A stretch of 46,112 nt of DNA from Candidatus Oscillibacter excrementigallinarum (GTDB lineage: Bacteria; Bacillota; Clostridia; Oscillospirales; Oscillospiraceae): contig DWZJ01000108.1 in NCBI GenBank assembly GCA_019118245.1, forward strand, positions 1 to 46,112. Direction: 5' to 3'. The first letter of the stretch is position 1, and each line of letters starts with the position of its first letter. Shown in pieces: positions 30,393 through 38,703 of this stretch. Made by a program: the position numbers and the translations under genes. The notes beneath the pieces are model-generated. The model made no database searches. It was not told where the DNA came from and worked only from the letters and a program-made list of their open reading frames with translations.

Positions 30393-31868
30393 ATGGAGCG
30401 TTCCGCTGGCATCCTGCTGCCGGTGTTCTCCCTGCCGGGGGCATACGGCATCGGCACGCTGGGCCGGGAGGCTCGGGCGTTTGCGGACTTCCTCCGGGAC
30501 GCCGGCCAGAGGTGGTGGCAGGTGCTGCCGGTGGGGCCCACCGGGGCGGGGAACTCCCCCTACACCAGCGCGTCCACCTTTGCGGGAAACCCGCTGCTCA
30601 TCGACCTGGAGGACCTGCGGGACCGGGGGCTTCTGACGGAGGCGGAGCTGTCCGCCGCCCGGGCGGAGCCGGACGGCCCCATCGATTACGCCGCCCTGTA
30701 TGAAAACCGGGAGTCCCTGCTGCGGCGGGCCTTCTCCCGGCTGTCCGGGACAGAGGCCCAGTCCGTGCGGGACTTTGCCGCGGCCACTCCCTGGCTGGGG
30801 GAGTACGCCCTGTACCGGGCCCTCAAGACCCATTTCGGCGAGACCGCCTGGTACGACTGGCCGGACAAGGCCCTGCGGGACCACGACCCGGCGGCCCTGG
30901 CGCCCTGGCGGGCCCGTCTGGCGGAGGACATCACCTTCCACGAGACGGTGCAGTGCTGGTTCTTCTCCCAGTGGAAGGCGCTGAAGGACCACGCCAACGG
31001 CCTGGGGGTGGGGATCATCGGGGACCTGCCCATCTACGTGTCCCTGGACAGCGCCGACGTCTGGGCGGAGCGGCGGGAGTTCCTGCTGGACGAGACGGGG
31101 AAGCCCAGCCGGGTGGCGGGCGTGCCGCCGGACTACTTCTCGGAAGAAGGCCAGCTGTGGGGCAACCCCCTGTACGACTGGGCTGCGATGAAGGCCGACG
31201 GCTTCGGCTGGTGGATCCGCCGGGTGGAAGGAGCTTCCCACCTGTTCGACGCCATCCGCATCGACCACTTCCGGGCCTTTGAGCGGTACTGGTCTGTCCC
31301 AGCCGGGGCGGAGAGCGCCAAAGAAGGGCAGTGGGAGAAGGGCCCCGGCATGGACCTGCTGGGGGTGCTGACGAACTGGTTCCCCCACATCACCTACATC
31401 GCCGAGGACCTGGGACTCCTGACGCCGGAGGTCCACCAGCTCCGGGAGGCCGCGGGCCTGCCGGGCATGAAGGTGCTGGAATTCGCCTTCGACCACCCCG
31501 GCAACGCCTATCTGCCCCACAACTACGACAGCCGCCGGTGCGTCTGCTACACCGGCACCCACGACAACGACACCGCCCTGGGCTGGTACGACCACGCCCC
31601 GGAGACGGAACGGGCCTTTGCAGAGCGGTATCTGGGCGCCTCCGGCCGGGAGGAGGTCCGAAAAGCCCTGCTGCGGTGCGGTATGGGCAGCACGGCGGAG
31701 CTGTTCGTGGCCCAGATGCAGGACTATCTGGCCCTGGGCAGCGAGGGGCGCATCAACGTCCCCGGCGTGGCGGAGGGCAACTGGCGCTGGCGGATGGCCC
31801 CCGGTGCCGTCACGGCGGCCCTGGCGGCGGAGATCCGGGCGCTGACGGAGACCTATGGACGGTGCTGA
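30393..31868 (+). CDS. malQ: 4-alpha-glucanotransferase (GH77)
   Basis: 491 residues, normal length for bacterial amylomaltase. The start MERSAGILLPVFSLPGAYGI, the substrate loop GNSPYTSASTFAGNP and the catalytic set are intact: Asp291 nucleophile in RIDHFR, Glu338 acid/base in AEDLG and Asp391 in THDND. The enzyme moves alpha-1,4-glucan segments between malto-oligosaccharides in glycogen and maltose use. It is cytoplasmic. AAAAGGAGG precedes the ATG. It appears monocistronic or followed by the broken GNAT. Confidence 0.97.
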   Translation: MERSAGILLPVFSLPGAYGIGTLGREARAFADFLRDAGQRWWQVLPVGPTGAGNSPYTSASTFAGNPLLIDLEDLRDRGLLTEAELSAARAEPDGPIDYAALYENRESLLRRAFSRLSGTEAQSVRDFAAATPWLGEYALYRALKTHFGETAWYDWPDKALRDHDPAALAPWRARLAEDITFHETVQCWFFSQWKALKDHANGLGVGIIGDLPIYVSLDSADVWAERREFLLDETGKPSRVAGVPPDYFSEEGQLWGNPLYDWAAMKADGFGWWIRRVEGASHLFDAIRIDHFRAFERYWSVPAGAESAKEGQWEKGPGMDLLGVLTNWFPHITYIAEDLGLLTPEVHQLREAAGLPGMKVLEFAFDHPGNAYLPHNYDSRRCVCYTGTHDNDTALGWYDHAPETERAFAERYLGASGREEVRKALLRCGMGSTAELFVAQMQDYLALGSEGRINVPGVAEGNWRWRMAPGAVTAALAAEIRALTETYGRC

Positions 31869-31910
31869 GAGCAGCGCCGCCGGCAGACGATGCGCCCAGG
31901 AGGAAGTACG

Positions 31911-32366
31911 ATGAAATACAAAGAGGTGCAGGAGCGGACGCCCCAGCTCATTCAGCGGCTGGTGGAGGTCTGGGAGGACTCGGTAAAGGCCACACACCTG
32001 TTTTTGTCCCCTGGAGAGATCGCGGAGATCAAGCGGTATGTCCCGGCAGCGCTGGAGGGTGTTGCCCATCTGGTGGTGGCGGAAGGGGACGACGGCGTGC
32101 CGGTGGCCTTTATGGGGGTCTAGGAAAAAAGCCTGGAAATGCTGTTCCTGGCGTCGGAATCGCGGGGGAAGGGCCTGGGCGGCCAGCTCCTGCGGTATGG
32201 AATCCAGCGGTATTCCATCGAGACCCTGACGGTGAACGAGCAGAATCCCCAGGCCCGGGGCTTTTACGAGCACATGGACTTCCGGGTATACCGGAGGACG
32301 GACCTGGACGAGCAGGGGATGCCCTATCCCATCCTGTATATGCGGCTGGAGCGGCCCGCCACTTGA
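31911..32366 (+). pseudogene. GNAT acetyltransferase interrupted by an in-frame TAG
   Basis: Start ATG 31911 with AGGAGG upstream. The first 70 codons (MKYKEVQERTPQLIQRLVEV...VAFMGV) are followed by TAG at 32121-32123. Without a frame change the sequence then goes on EKSLEMLFLASESRGKGLGG, the acetyl-CoA motif, to the stop at 32366. Together they make a 151-codon GNAT of the usual length. A single base change (for example GAG or CAG to TAG) explains this. The downstream part alone lacks the N-terminal half of the fold. It is a recent inactivation or a sequencing error. Confidence 0.85.
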
Positions 32367-32391
32367 CGGCGGGACCGTTCCATGGTATGAT
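32363..32391 (+). promoter_or_regulatory. Promoter of the TM1266/ABC operon
   Basis: TTGACG (32363-32368), 17 bases, TATGAT (32386-32391). The -35 overlaps the stop codon of the GNAT pseudogene. The predicted transcript start near 32398 leaves a leader of about 185 bases. Confidence 0.8.
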
Positions 32392-32397
32392 TTCCCT

Positions 32398-32563
32398 GTC
32401 CCTGGGAAGAAGCTCTGACCGGCGGACCGGACAATTTGTTTCTGTCGCTCTGACCGGCACGGGCCCGCCCCGGCCGCAAGACGGGGAAGCGCCCGGCGGT
32501 GCCGGGCTGACGGCGTATGCAAGCATCCCCCTCTGCCAGCGCGGCGGAGGGGTTTACTTTTTT
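32398..32563 (+). promoter_or_regulatory. Structured leader with terminator (attenuator candidate)
   Basis: Between promoter and gene lie a direct repeat GCTCTGACCGGC (32412-32423, 32447-32458), hairpins CCCCG/CGGGG (32468-32486) and GCCCGGC/GCCGGGC (32491-32507), and finally a terminator. The terminator stem is 32528-32537 with 32543-32552, loop AGCGC, then TTTACTTTTTT. The ribosome site follows at once. A terminator between promoter and first gene is the hallmark of a riboswitch or attenuator. I checked for TPP, SAM, cobalamin, GEMM, fluoride and THF signatures and recognised none. Confidence 0.6.
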
Positions 32564-32582
32564 GGAAAGGGAGGAATCCTCT

Positions 32583-32849
32583 GTGGAGACCCGTGTGGCC
32601 GTGCTGGCGATCATCGTCCGGGACATGGCCTCTGTCCCGGCGCTGAATGAGCTGCTGCACCAGTACGCCCCCTATATCATCGGGCGGATGGGCGTGCCCT
32701 ATCACGCCCGGGGCGTGAACATCATCAGCGTGGCGGTGGATGCACCGGCGGACGCCATCTCCGCCCTGTCCGGCAAGATCGGCCGGCTGGCGGGGATCAC
32801 GGCCAAGACCGTCTACGCGCCCGAAGACGCGCTGCAACAAGGAAAGTGA
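32583..32849 (+). CDS. TM1266-family iron-only hydrogenase system putative regulator
   Basis: 88 residues from GTG 32583, which has GGGAGG 8 bases upstream; a longer frame from 32517 would run through the leader terminator and is rejected. The protein ETRVAVLAIIVRDMASVPALNELLHQYAPYIIGRMGVPY is a NikR-C/ACT-like fold of the TM1266 family. Members are found with [FeFe]-hydrogenase maturation genes, but no hydrogenase gene is visible here. It overlaps the next gene region and leads an operon with an ABC transporter, so it may sense what that transporter imports. Confidence 0.88.
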   Translation: METRVAVLAIIVRDMASVPALNELLHQYAPYIIGRMGVPYHARGVNIISVAVDAPADAISALSGKIGRLAGITAKTVYAPEDALQQGK

Positions 32850-32860
32850 GGAAGATGAAC

Positions 32861-33943
32861 ATGAAAAACTGGATGAAAAAGGGGCTGGCGGCCTGCCTGA
32901 CCCTGGTGATGTGCCTGTCTCTGGCCGCCTGCGGCGGGACGGAGCAGGGGACCACGGACGAGACCCCAGCGGAGGAAACGCCGGCGGAGGAGTCCGTCAC
33001 CGTCCGGGTGGCCGCCCTGAAGGGGCCCACCGCCATGGGCATGGTGAAGCTGATGAGCGATTATGCTCCAGTGGAGGGAGCGTTGGCGGATAAGGAGAAT
33101 GTGGTGACCGCCGACGGCGGAAACACCTACGAATTTACCCTGGCCGCCTCCGCCGACGAGGTGACCCCCAAGCTGATGCAGGGGGAACTGGACATCGCCT
33201 GCGTGCCGGCCAACCTGGCCTCCGTGCTGTATAACCGGACGGGGGGCGGCATCGTCACCCTGGCGGTGAACACCCTGGGCGTGCTGTATATCGTGGAGAA
33301 CGGCAACGCCATCCAATCCATGGCGGACCTGGCGGGCAAGACCATCGTGGCCTCCGGCAAGGGCTCCACGCCGGAGTACGCCCTGCGGTATCTGCTCAGC
33401 GAGAACGGCATCGACCCTGACAATGACGTCACCATCGACTGGAGGAGCGAGCACAGCGAGTGCGTGGCGGCCCTGGCCTCCGGCAGCGCCACCATCGCCA
33501 TGCTGCCCCAGCCCTTCGTCACCGTGGCCCAGACCCAGCTGCCGGATCTGCGGGTGGCCCTGGACCTGACGGAGGAATGGGACGCCCTGGACAACGGCTC
33601 CGCCCTGCTCACCGGCGTGGTGGTGGCCCGGGCGGACTTTGTGGAAGAGCACCCGGCGGCGGTGGAACAGTTCCTGACCAGCTACGCCGACAGCGTGGAC
33701 TGGGTCAACGACAACACCGCCGAGGCGGCGGAGCTCATCGGCGGCTATGACATCGTGGACGCCGCCGTGGCGGAGAAGGCCCTGCCCTACTGCAACATCG
33801 TCTGCATCACCGGCAGCGAGATGAAGGAGATGCTCTCCGGCTATCTGCAGGTGCTGTTCGACGCGGCCCCCGCCTCCGTGGGGCAGGACGCGGAGACCGG
33901 CGAGGGCGGCCTGCCCGGCGACGACTTCTACTACGGCGCCTGA
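32861..33943 (+). CDS. ABC transporter substrate-binding lipoprotein (NMT1/SsuA-like)
   Basis: About 360 residues. Start ATG 32861 is preferred because GAGG lies 9 bases upstream; ATG 32855 is possible. The lipobox LAAC places Cys24 at the mature end. After an acidic linker the type-2 binding fold shows KLMQGELDIACVPANLASVLYNR, LGVLYIVENGNAIQSMADLAGKTI and GSTPEYALRYLL, as in NMT1/SsuA/TauA-like proteins. Ligands of relatives include sulfonates, thiamine precursors and nitrate. The ligand here is unknown. Confidence 0.93.
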   Translation: MKNWMKKGLAACLTLVMCLSLAACGGTEQGTTDETPAEETPAEESVTVRVAALKGPTAMGMVKLMSDYAPVEGALADKENVVTADGGNTYEFTLAASADEVTPKLMQGELDIACVPANLASVLYNRTGGGIVTLAVNTLGVLYIVENGNAIQSMADLAGKTIVASGKGSTPEYALRYLLSENGIDPDNDVTIDWRSEHSECVAALASGSATIAMLPQPFVTVAQTQLPDLRVALDLTEEWDALDNGSALLTGVVVARADFVEEHPAAVEQFLTSYADSVDWVNDNTAEAAELIGGYDIVDAAVAEKALPYCNIVCITGSEMKEMLSGYLQVLFDAAPASVGQDAETGEGGLPGDDFYYGA

Positions 33944-34021
33944 CCCTGTGAGCAAGGACCACCTCCGCGCCCCGGCTGACACCGGGGCGCGGCCCATCCC
34001 GGACGGAAGGGGGCGGAGCGG

Positions 34022-34783
34022 ATGAAACGACAACGGCCGGTGCGGCTGTGGGCGGTGACCTTCTGGCTGCTGGTGTGGGAGGGGGCCAGCCTGGCCCTGG
34101 CATCCACCACCGGCGGGCAGATGCTGCTGCTGGCCTCCCCGGTGCAGGCCCTGCGGCGGCTGCTGGCCCTGGCGGGCACGGCGGGATTCTGGCAGGCGGT
34201 GGCCTTTTCCTCCGCCCGCATTCTGGGGGGCTCCCTGCTCTCCTGCGTTCTGGCGGTGGTGCTGGCGTCCCTGGCCGCCCGCCTCCGGTGGGTCCGGGAG
34301 CTGCTGAGCCCTCTGGTGGCGGTGGTGAAGGCGGTGCCGGTGGTGTCCTTCATCATCCTGGCGCTGATCTTCTTCTCGTCGGAGAACCTGTCCCTGCTGA
34401 TCGCCGCCCTGATGGTGTTCCCCCCGGTGTACCTGAACGTGCTGGAGGGCATCGAGCACACGGACGTTCAGCTGCTGGAGATGGCCCGGGTGTTCCAGGT
34501 GCCCCTCTCCCGGCAGCTGCGGGGCATCTACCTGCCGGCGGTGCTGCCCTATTTCCGCTCCGCCGTGTCCCTGGGCCTGGGCCTGTGCTGGAAGTCCGGC
34601 GCGGCGGCGGAGGTCATCGGCCTGCCCGCCGGGTCCATCGGCGAGGCGCTGTACACCGCCAAGGTGTACTTTCAGACCGGGGACCTGTTCGCCTGGACGG
34701 CGGTGATCGTGGCCATCTCGGTGCTCTTTGAGCGGCTGTTCCTCCGCCTGGTGGACACCGCCGTGAGAAAGGCGGGCGGATGA
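34022..34783 (+). CDS. ABC transporter permease (SsuC/TauC-like)
   Basis: 253 residues with six membrane helices. The EAA motif region ends at MARVFQVPLSRQLRGIYLPAVLPYF, with the conserved Gly in GLGLCWKSGAAAEVIGLPAGSIGEALY. It lies 78 bases after the binding-protein stop and overlaps the ATPase start by 4 bases (ATGATGG), so the three genes form one importer. Confidence 0.93.
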   Translation: MKRQRPVRLWAVTFWLLVWEGASLALASTTGGQMLLLASPVQALRRLLALAGTAGFWQAVAFSSARILGGSLLSCVLAVVLASLAARLRWVRELLSPLVAVVKAVPVVSFIILALIFFSSENLSLLIAALMVFPPVYLNVLEGIEHTDVQLLEMARVFQVPLSRQLRGIYLPAVLPYFRSAVSLGLGLCWKSGAAAEVIGLPAGSIGEALYTAKVYFQTGDLFAWTAVIVAISVLFERLFLRLVDTAVRKAGG

Positions 34784-35346
34784 TGGAGATCGTGGTAAGG
34801 AACCTTTGCAAGTCCTTCGGAGGGCAAGCGGTGCTGCGGGACCTGTCCTTTACCGCCGGGCCGGGGATCACCTGCGTCATGGCCCCCTCCGGCAGCGGCA
34901 AGACCACGCTGCTGCGCGTCCTGCTGGGACTGGAGCGGTCGGACAGCGGCACGGTGGAGGGTCTTGCGGGGAAGCGGGTCTCCGCCGTGTTCCAGGAGGA
35001 CCGGCTGCTGGAGCATCTTTCGGCGGGGGGGAATCTGCGGTTCGTGCTGGGCCGGGCGTATGACCCAAAGGCCGCCCGGGCCCTGCTGGACCGGCTGGAC
35101 CTGCCGGACACGGGGACACAGCCGGTGCGGGAGTTCTCCGGCGGCATGAAGCGGCGGCTGGCCCTGGCCCGGGCACTGCTGGCGCCCTTCGATGTGCTGC
35201 TGCTGGACGAGCCCTTCACCGGCCTGGACCAGGCGAACCGGGACCGGGCCCTGGCGGCCATCCGGGAGACGGCGGGGGACCGGCCGGTGCTGCTGGTGAC
35301 CCATGATCCGGCAGACGCGGCGGGATCGCCGGTCGTCACGCTGTAG
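34780..35346 (+). CDS. ABC transporter ATP-binding protein
   Basis: 188 residues, short for the family (usually 230-260) but all motifs are complete: Walker A APSGSGKTT (35-43), Q-loop Q72, signature FSGGMKRR (119-126), Walker B VLLLDEP (139-145) and switch His175. The missing part is the C-terminal tail after the H-loop. It pairs with the upstream permease and binding protein as an importer ATPase. Confidence 0.95.
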   Translation: MMEIVVRNLCKSFGGQAVLRDLSFTAGPGITCVMAPSGSGKTTLLRVLLGLERSDSGTVEGLAGKRVSAVFQEDRLLEHLSAGGNLRFVLGRAYDPKAARALLDRLDLPDTGTQPVREFSGGMKRRLALARALLAPFDVLLLDEPFTGLDQANRDRALAAIRETAGDRPVLLVTHDPADAAGSPVVTL

Positions 35347-35352
35347 GGCAGA

Positions 35353-35392
35353 AAACACACGGCGCCGCCTCCGGGCGGCGCCGTGTGTTTTT
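35353..35392 (+). terminator. Intrinsic terminator of the ABC operon
   Basis: 17-bp stem (AAACACACGGCGCCGCC and its complement) around loop TCCG with a run of Ts, beginning 7 bases after the stop. It would also work on the minus strand. Confidence 0.95.
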
Positions 35393-35579
35393 CGAAAAGG
35401 CAGGGATGGTGCCGCTGCGGGCCATGGGACTAGCTTTTTGGGAGAGACTATGATACAATGGCCCCAAAACGGCCGCGGCCGGGGCGCCGGCGCACCAGGC
35501 CCCGCGGGAGACCGTACCATCCAACAAACGACCACCCTGGGCGGCTGTCCGGGTGAGTTGACCAAAAGGAGCTGTCTGT

Positions 35580-36422
35580 ATGATCAAGATCACCACCGAC
35601 TCCACCTGCGACCTGCCCGGGGATCTGCTGGAGCGGCACAACATCACCGTGACTCCCCTGGGGATCATCAAGGCGGGGAAGCTGTACCAGGATGGCGTGG
35701 ACATCCGCACCGCGGACATCGCCGCCCACGTGGACGCCGGCGGCGAGATCACCACCACCAATGCCGTGAACGTGGCGGATTACGAAGACCTGTTCCGCCG
35801 CCTGATGGAGGAGTATGACGCGGTCATCCACCTGAATATCGGCATGGGCTTTTCCAGCTGCCACCAGAATGCCCGCCTGGCGGCGGAGGAGGTGGACGGC
35901 GTGTACGTGGTGGACTCCGCCAACCTGACCGTGGGCCACGGGATGCTGGTGCTGGCCGCCGCCGAGGCGGCGGAGACCGGAAAGACCGTGACGGAGATCC
36001 TGGCGATGCTGGAGGAGATGATCCCCCGGATCGAGACCAGCTTCGTGCTGGACCGGCTGGACTATATGAAGAAGGGCGGCCGCTGCTCCACCGCCACGGC
36101 CCTGGGGGCCAGCCTGCTGAAGCTCCACCCCTGCCTGGATGTGGTGGACGGCAAGCTGCCGGTGACGAAAAAATACCGGGGCTCCATCGAGAAGGTGGTG
36201 GAGGAGTACGTCCGGGACCGGCTGGCGGGCCGAACGGACCTGGACACCCGCCGGGCCTTTCTGGTGGACACCTGCCCGGACGACCACCTGGCCTCCATTG
36301 CCCGGGAGATCCTGCGGCAGGACGGGCGGTTCCGGGAGATCATCGAGGCCAAGGCGGGCTGCACCATCTTCTGCCACTGTGGCCCCGGGACCCTGGGCGT
36401 GATCTTCCTGCGGAACGCATAA
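35580..36422 (+). CDS. DegV family fatty-acid-binding protein
   Basis: 280 residues of the DegV fold: start MIKITTDSTCDLPGDLLERH, the TTTNAVN lipid-head Thr region, HLNIGMGFSSCHQNARLAAEE, and LDYMKKGGRCS near residue 160. DegV/FakB proteins hold a fatty acid for phosphorylation by FakA. The usual TSQ/TSxP motif is here TTTNAV, so fatty-acid binding is likely but not assured. AAAAGGAG precedes the ATG. It is monocistronic. Confidence 0.93.
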   Translation: MIKITTDSTCDLPGDLLERHNITVTPLGIIKAGKLYQDGVDIRTADIAAHVDAGGEITTTNAVNVADYEDLFRRLMEEYDAVIHLNIGMGFSSCHQNARLAAEEVDGVYVVDSANLTVGHGMLVLAAAEAAETGKTVTEILAMLEEMIPRIETSFVLDRLDYMKKGGRCSTATALGASLLKLHPCLDVVDGKLPVTKKYRGSIEKVVEEYVRDRLAGRTDLDTRRAFLVDTCPDDHLASIAREILRQDGRFREIIEAKAGCTIFCHCGPGTLGVIFLRNA

Positions 36423-36423
36423 A

Positions 36424-36638
36424 GAAAGCCGGCCCCAATGGGGCCGGCTCAGGCTGTCGATAAACCCGGAAGTTCCGGAAAACGGGAAGGAAGGGTGTGC
36501 GCGGGAAACCCAGGAAGGGTGTCCTGCGCCATTCCAATCAATCGCTTTTCAGAACTTCTCAAAGTTTTGAAAAACGTGAGCAGCTTGTCGAAAAGACTTT
36601 TTCGACAAGCTGCGCCGGCCCCATTGGGGCCGGCTTTC
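36424..36638. repeat. 215-bp palindromic repeat element
   Basis: The ends are long inverted repeats of about 40 bases. Each contains the hairpin GCCGGCCCC-AAT-GGGGCCGGC followed by a CAG-C-TGTCGA block (36424-36463 and 36590-36638). The inside carries a second hairpin (AGCTTGTCGAAAA / TTTTCGACAAGCT, 36582-36613) and a direct repeat GGAAGGGTGT (36488-36497, 36511-36520). There is no coding capacity. The design resembles a MITE or extragenic repeat that also supplies terminators to the flanking convergent genes. Confidence 0.7.
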
Positions 36639-36655
36639 TCCGCTTCGAAAGGAAC

Positions 36656-37030
36656 TTACTTGACGGCGATGGCCTCGATCTCGCAGAGGACGCCCTTGGG
36701 CAGGTCCTTCACGGCCACGCAGCTGCGGGCGGGCTTGGAGGTGAAATACTTGGCGTACACCTCGTTGAAGGCGGCGAAGTCGCCCATGTCCGCCAGGAAG
36801 CAGGTGGTCTTGACCACCTTTTCATAGCCGGAGCCGGCGGCCTCCAGGATGGCGCCCACGTTCTTGCAGCTCTGCTCCGCCTGGGCGGCGATGCCGGCGG
36901 GGACGTCCCCTGTGGCGGGGTCCACGGGGATCTGCCCGGAGGTGATGACCAGGTCGCCGCAGGTGTAGCCCTGGGAGTATGGCCCGATGGCGCCGGGGGC
37001 GTTGGGGGTGGAGATGACGGTGAGATCCAT
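36656..37030 (-). CDS. ridA: RidA family reactive-intermediate deaminase
   Basis: 124 residues from ATG 37030, with AAGGAGG 8 bases upstream; an upstream Met at 37048 is inside the ribosome site. The RidA signature is complete: NAPGAIGPYSQGYTCGDLVI, SGQIPVDPATGDVP, and the C-terminal catalytic Arg block KPARSCVAVKDLPKGVLCEIEAIA. It hydrolyses reactive enamine/imine intermediates made by PLP enzymes. It is cytoplasmic and trimeric in relatives, and monocistronic here. Confidence 0.95.
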   Translation of the reverse strand: MDLTVISTPNAPGAIGPYSQGYTCGDLVITSGQIPVDPATGDVPAGIAAQAEQSCKNVGAILEAAGSGYEKVVKTTCFLADMGDFAAFNEVYAKYFTSKPARSCVAVKDLPKGVLCEIEAIAVK

Positions 37031-37188
37031 GAATAGGTCCTCCTTCAAGTGGATTTGGTACCTTCATCATAGCACCGGCTGCAGAAAAGTCAATCGTTCC
37101 GCTTGTGGAAATGGGAAAAACGTGATATGCTTTTTTGGTATTTATCACACACAGCGAGGGCGGTCCGACCGCCAAAAGGAGAACCGAG

Positions 37189-37932
37189 ATGAGCGATTTG
37201 AAAGAGATCCTCCAGGAGAACAGCTATATGCGCCAGCAGCAGCTGATCTTCGCGGACTGCGACCGATACCAGCGGGCCCGGGTGGGCACCCTGCTGAGCA
37301 TCGCCGCCGCCGTGGCGGGGGCGGACTATGACGCCCGGGGACTGACGTATGAGAAATTGTACGAGATGCGGGAGGTGTTCCTCCTCTCCCGGATCGCCCT
37401 GCGGATTCACCGCTGCCCCAAGGCGCTGCGCGTGGTGGATGTCACCACCTGGGAGGACGGCGTCAAGGGCGCCCATATGCAGCGGGTCTATGAGATCACA
37501 GACCCGGACGGGGTGCTGGTGTCCATCCGCAGCGACTGGATCCTGGTGGACCCGGTGACCCGGCGCATTATGCGGCCCGGCACCTTCACCGCCCGGGAGC
37601 TGCGGTCCTGTCCCAAGACCATCGACGCCCCGGAGACCCAGAAGATCCTGCTGCCCCACGAGGGCCTGGAGGAGCTGGGCACCCGGCGGGTGGCCTGGTC
37701 CGACCTGGACGGCAACGGCCATGTGTACAGCGGCAACTACGGGGACTTCGTGTGGGACTATCTGCCCGCCGACCTGCAGGAGCAGCTGCCGAAGGAGTTC
37801 TTCATCAACTACAGCAAGGAGGCCACCCTGGGCCAGGAGCTGCGGATGGTGGGCGTCCGGCAGGAGAACGAATACCTGATGGAGGGGCTGGGTCCGGAGG
37901 GGGTCTGCTTCTCCGCCCGGTGCGTGTTTTAA
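37189..37932 (+). CDS. Acyl-ACP thioesterase
   Basis: 247 residues with a double hot-dog fold of the FatA/FatB type. The first half begins YMRQQQLIFADCDRYQRARV. The second half holds the catalytic DLDGNGHVYSGNYGDFV, where the Asp/Asn/His set sits. It releases fatty acids from acyl-ACP. The start ATG 37189 has AAAAGGAG upstream. It ends 1 base before the alpha/beta hydrolase gene, so the two are an operon linked to lipid handling. Confidence 0.93.
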   Translation: MSDLKEILQENSYMRQQQLIFADCDRYQRARVGTLLSIAAAVAGADYDARGLTYEKLYEMREVFLLSRIALRIHRCPKALRVVDVTTWEDGVKGAHMQRVYEITDPDGVLVSIRSDWILVDPVTRRIMRPGTFTARELRSCPKTIDAPETQKILLPHEGLEELGTRRVAWSDLDGNGHVYSGNYGDFVWDYLPADLQEQLPKEFFINYSKEATLGQELRMVGVRQENEYLMEGLGPEGVCFSARCVF

Positions 37933-37933
37933 G

Positions 37934-38641
37934 ATGCGGGCCGAGGCGTTTTCCCTGAATGGGGTGCCGGCGCTCCGCTGGGGCCGGCCCAGCCGGCGGG
38001 GGTTCCTCTACCTCCACGGCCAGGGCGGCAGCAAGGCGGAGGCCGAAGCCTTTGCCGCCGCGGCTGCGGAGGCCGGATGGCAGACGGTGAGCATCGACCT
38101 GCCCGGCCACGGAGACCGGGCCGCCGAGGCGGCGGACCTGGTGCCCTGGCGGGTGGTGCCGGAGCTGCGGGGCGCCCTGGCGGAGCTCCGGGGCCGGTGG
38201 GACCGGGCTGCCTTTTTCGGCTCCAGCCTGGGGGCCTGGTTCGGCCTGCTGGCGTACCCGGACGCGTCCCTGGCCGGGGCGCTGCTCCTCTCCCCGGTGG
38301 TGGATATGGAGGCCCTCATCCGGAAGATGATGGGCTGGGCCGGTGTCAGCGAGAAGCAGCTGGCCCGGGAGGGGATCATCCCCACGGAGTTCGGGCAGGA
38401 CCTCTCCTGGGCGTATCTGCGGTACGTCCGGGCCCATCCCGTCCGCCGCTGGAAAACACCCACGGCCATCCTGTACGGAGGCCGGGACCATCTGACGGAC
38501 CGGGGGACCGTGGAGGCCTTTGCCGCCCGGAATGGCTGCCGCCTGACCGTGGAGACGGCCGGAGAGCACTGGTTCCACACGCCGGAGCAGCTGGCGGCGG
38601 TGGACCGCTGGCAGCGGGCCGCTCTGGCGGACTTGGGATAA
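37934..38641 (+). CDS. Alpha/beta hydrolase
   Basis: 235 residues. The oxyanion region is GFLYLHGQGGSKAEAEAF and the nucleophile elbow FFGSSLGAW (Ser in GSSLG, about 98). A catalytic Asp lies in GGRDHLT and a His in GEHWFH. The set is complete for a serine hydrolase. It follows the thioesterase directly; a lipid ester or acyl substrate is plausible but unproven. The translation start ATG shares bases with the preceding TAA region. Confidence 0.9.
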   Translation: MRAEAFSLNGVPALRWGRPSRRGFLYLHGQGGSKAEAEAFAAAAAEAGWQTVSIDLPGHGDRAAEAADLVPWRVVPELRGALAELRGRWDRAAFFGSSLGAWFGLLAYPDASLAGALLLSPVVDMEALIRKMMGWAGVSEKQLAREGIIPTEFGQDLSWAYLRYVRAHPVRRWKTPTAILYGGRDHLTDRGTVEAFAARNGCRLTVETAGEHWFHTPEQLAAVDRWQRAALADLG

Positions 38642-38652
38642 GAACAGAACGA

Positions 38653-38682
38653 AGCGCCGCCCCGCATCTGCGGGGCGGCGCT
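38653..38682. terminator. Convergent GC hairpin
   Basis: Perfect 14-bp stem AGCGCCGCCCCGCA and complement, loop TC, between the hydrolase and the converging FMN enzyme gene. It has no clear U-run, so termination is likely but weaker than a standard intrinsic site. Confidence 0.65.
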
Positions 38683-38703
38683 GTCTGCTTGGGCTGGGAC
38701 GGC

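Noticed and set aside
32121-32123. Recoding of TAG as pyrrolysine in the GNAT
   Set aside because: The position is not a known Pyl site, GNATs do not need it, and no pyl genes are visible; a nonsense mutation is simpler.
32398-32582. TPP riboswitch before the NMT1-like importer
   Set aside because: The conserved CUGAGA and ACCUGAUCUGG-type core is absent, although the transporter type made this the first idea.
30234-32840. An 868-codon open frame on the minus strand
   Set aside because: It is antisense to malQ, the GNAT and the TM1266 gene, all of which have clear motifs and ribosome sites; the translation has no domain and typical shadow composition.
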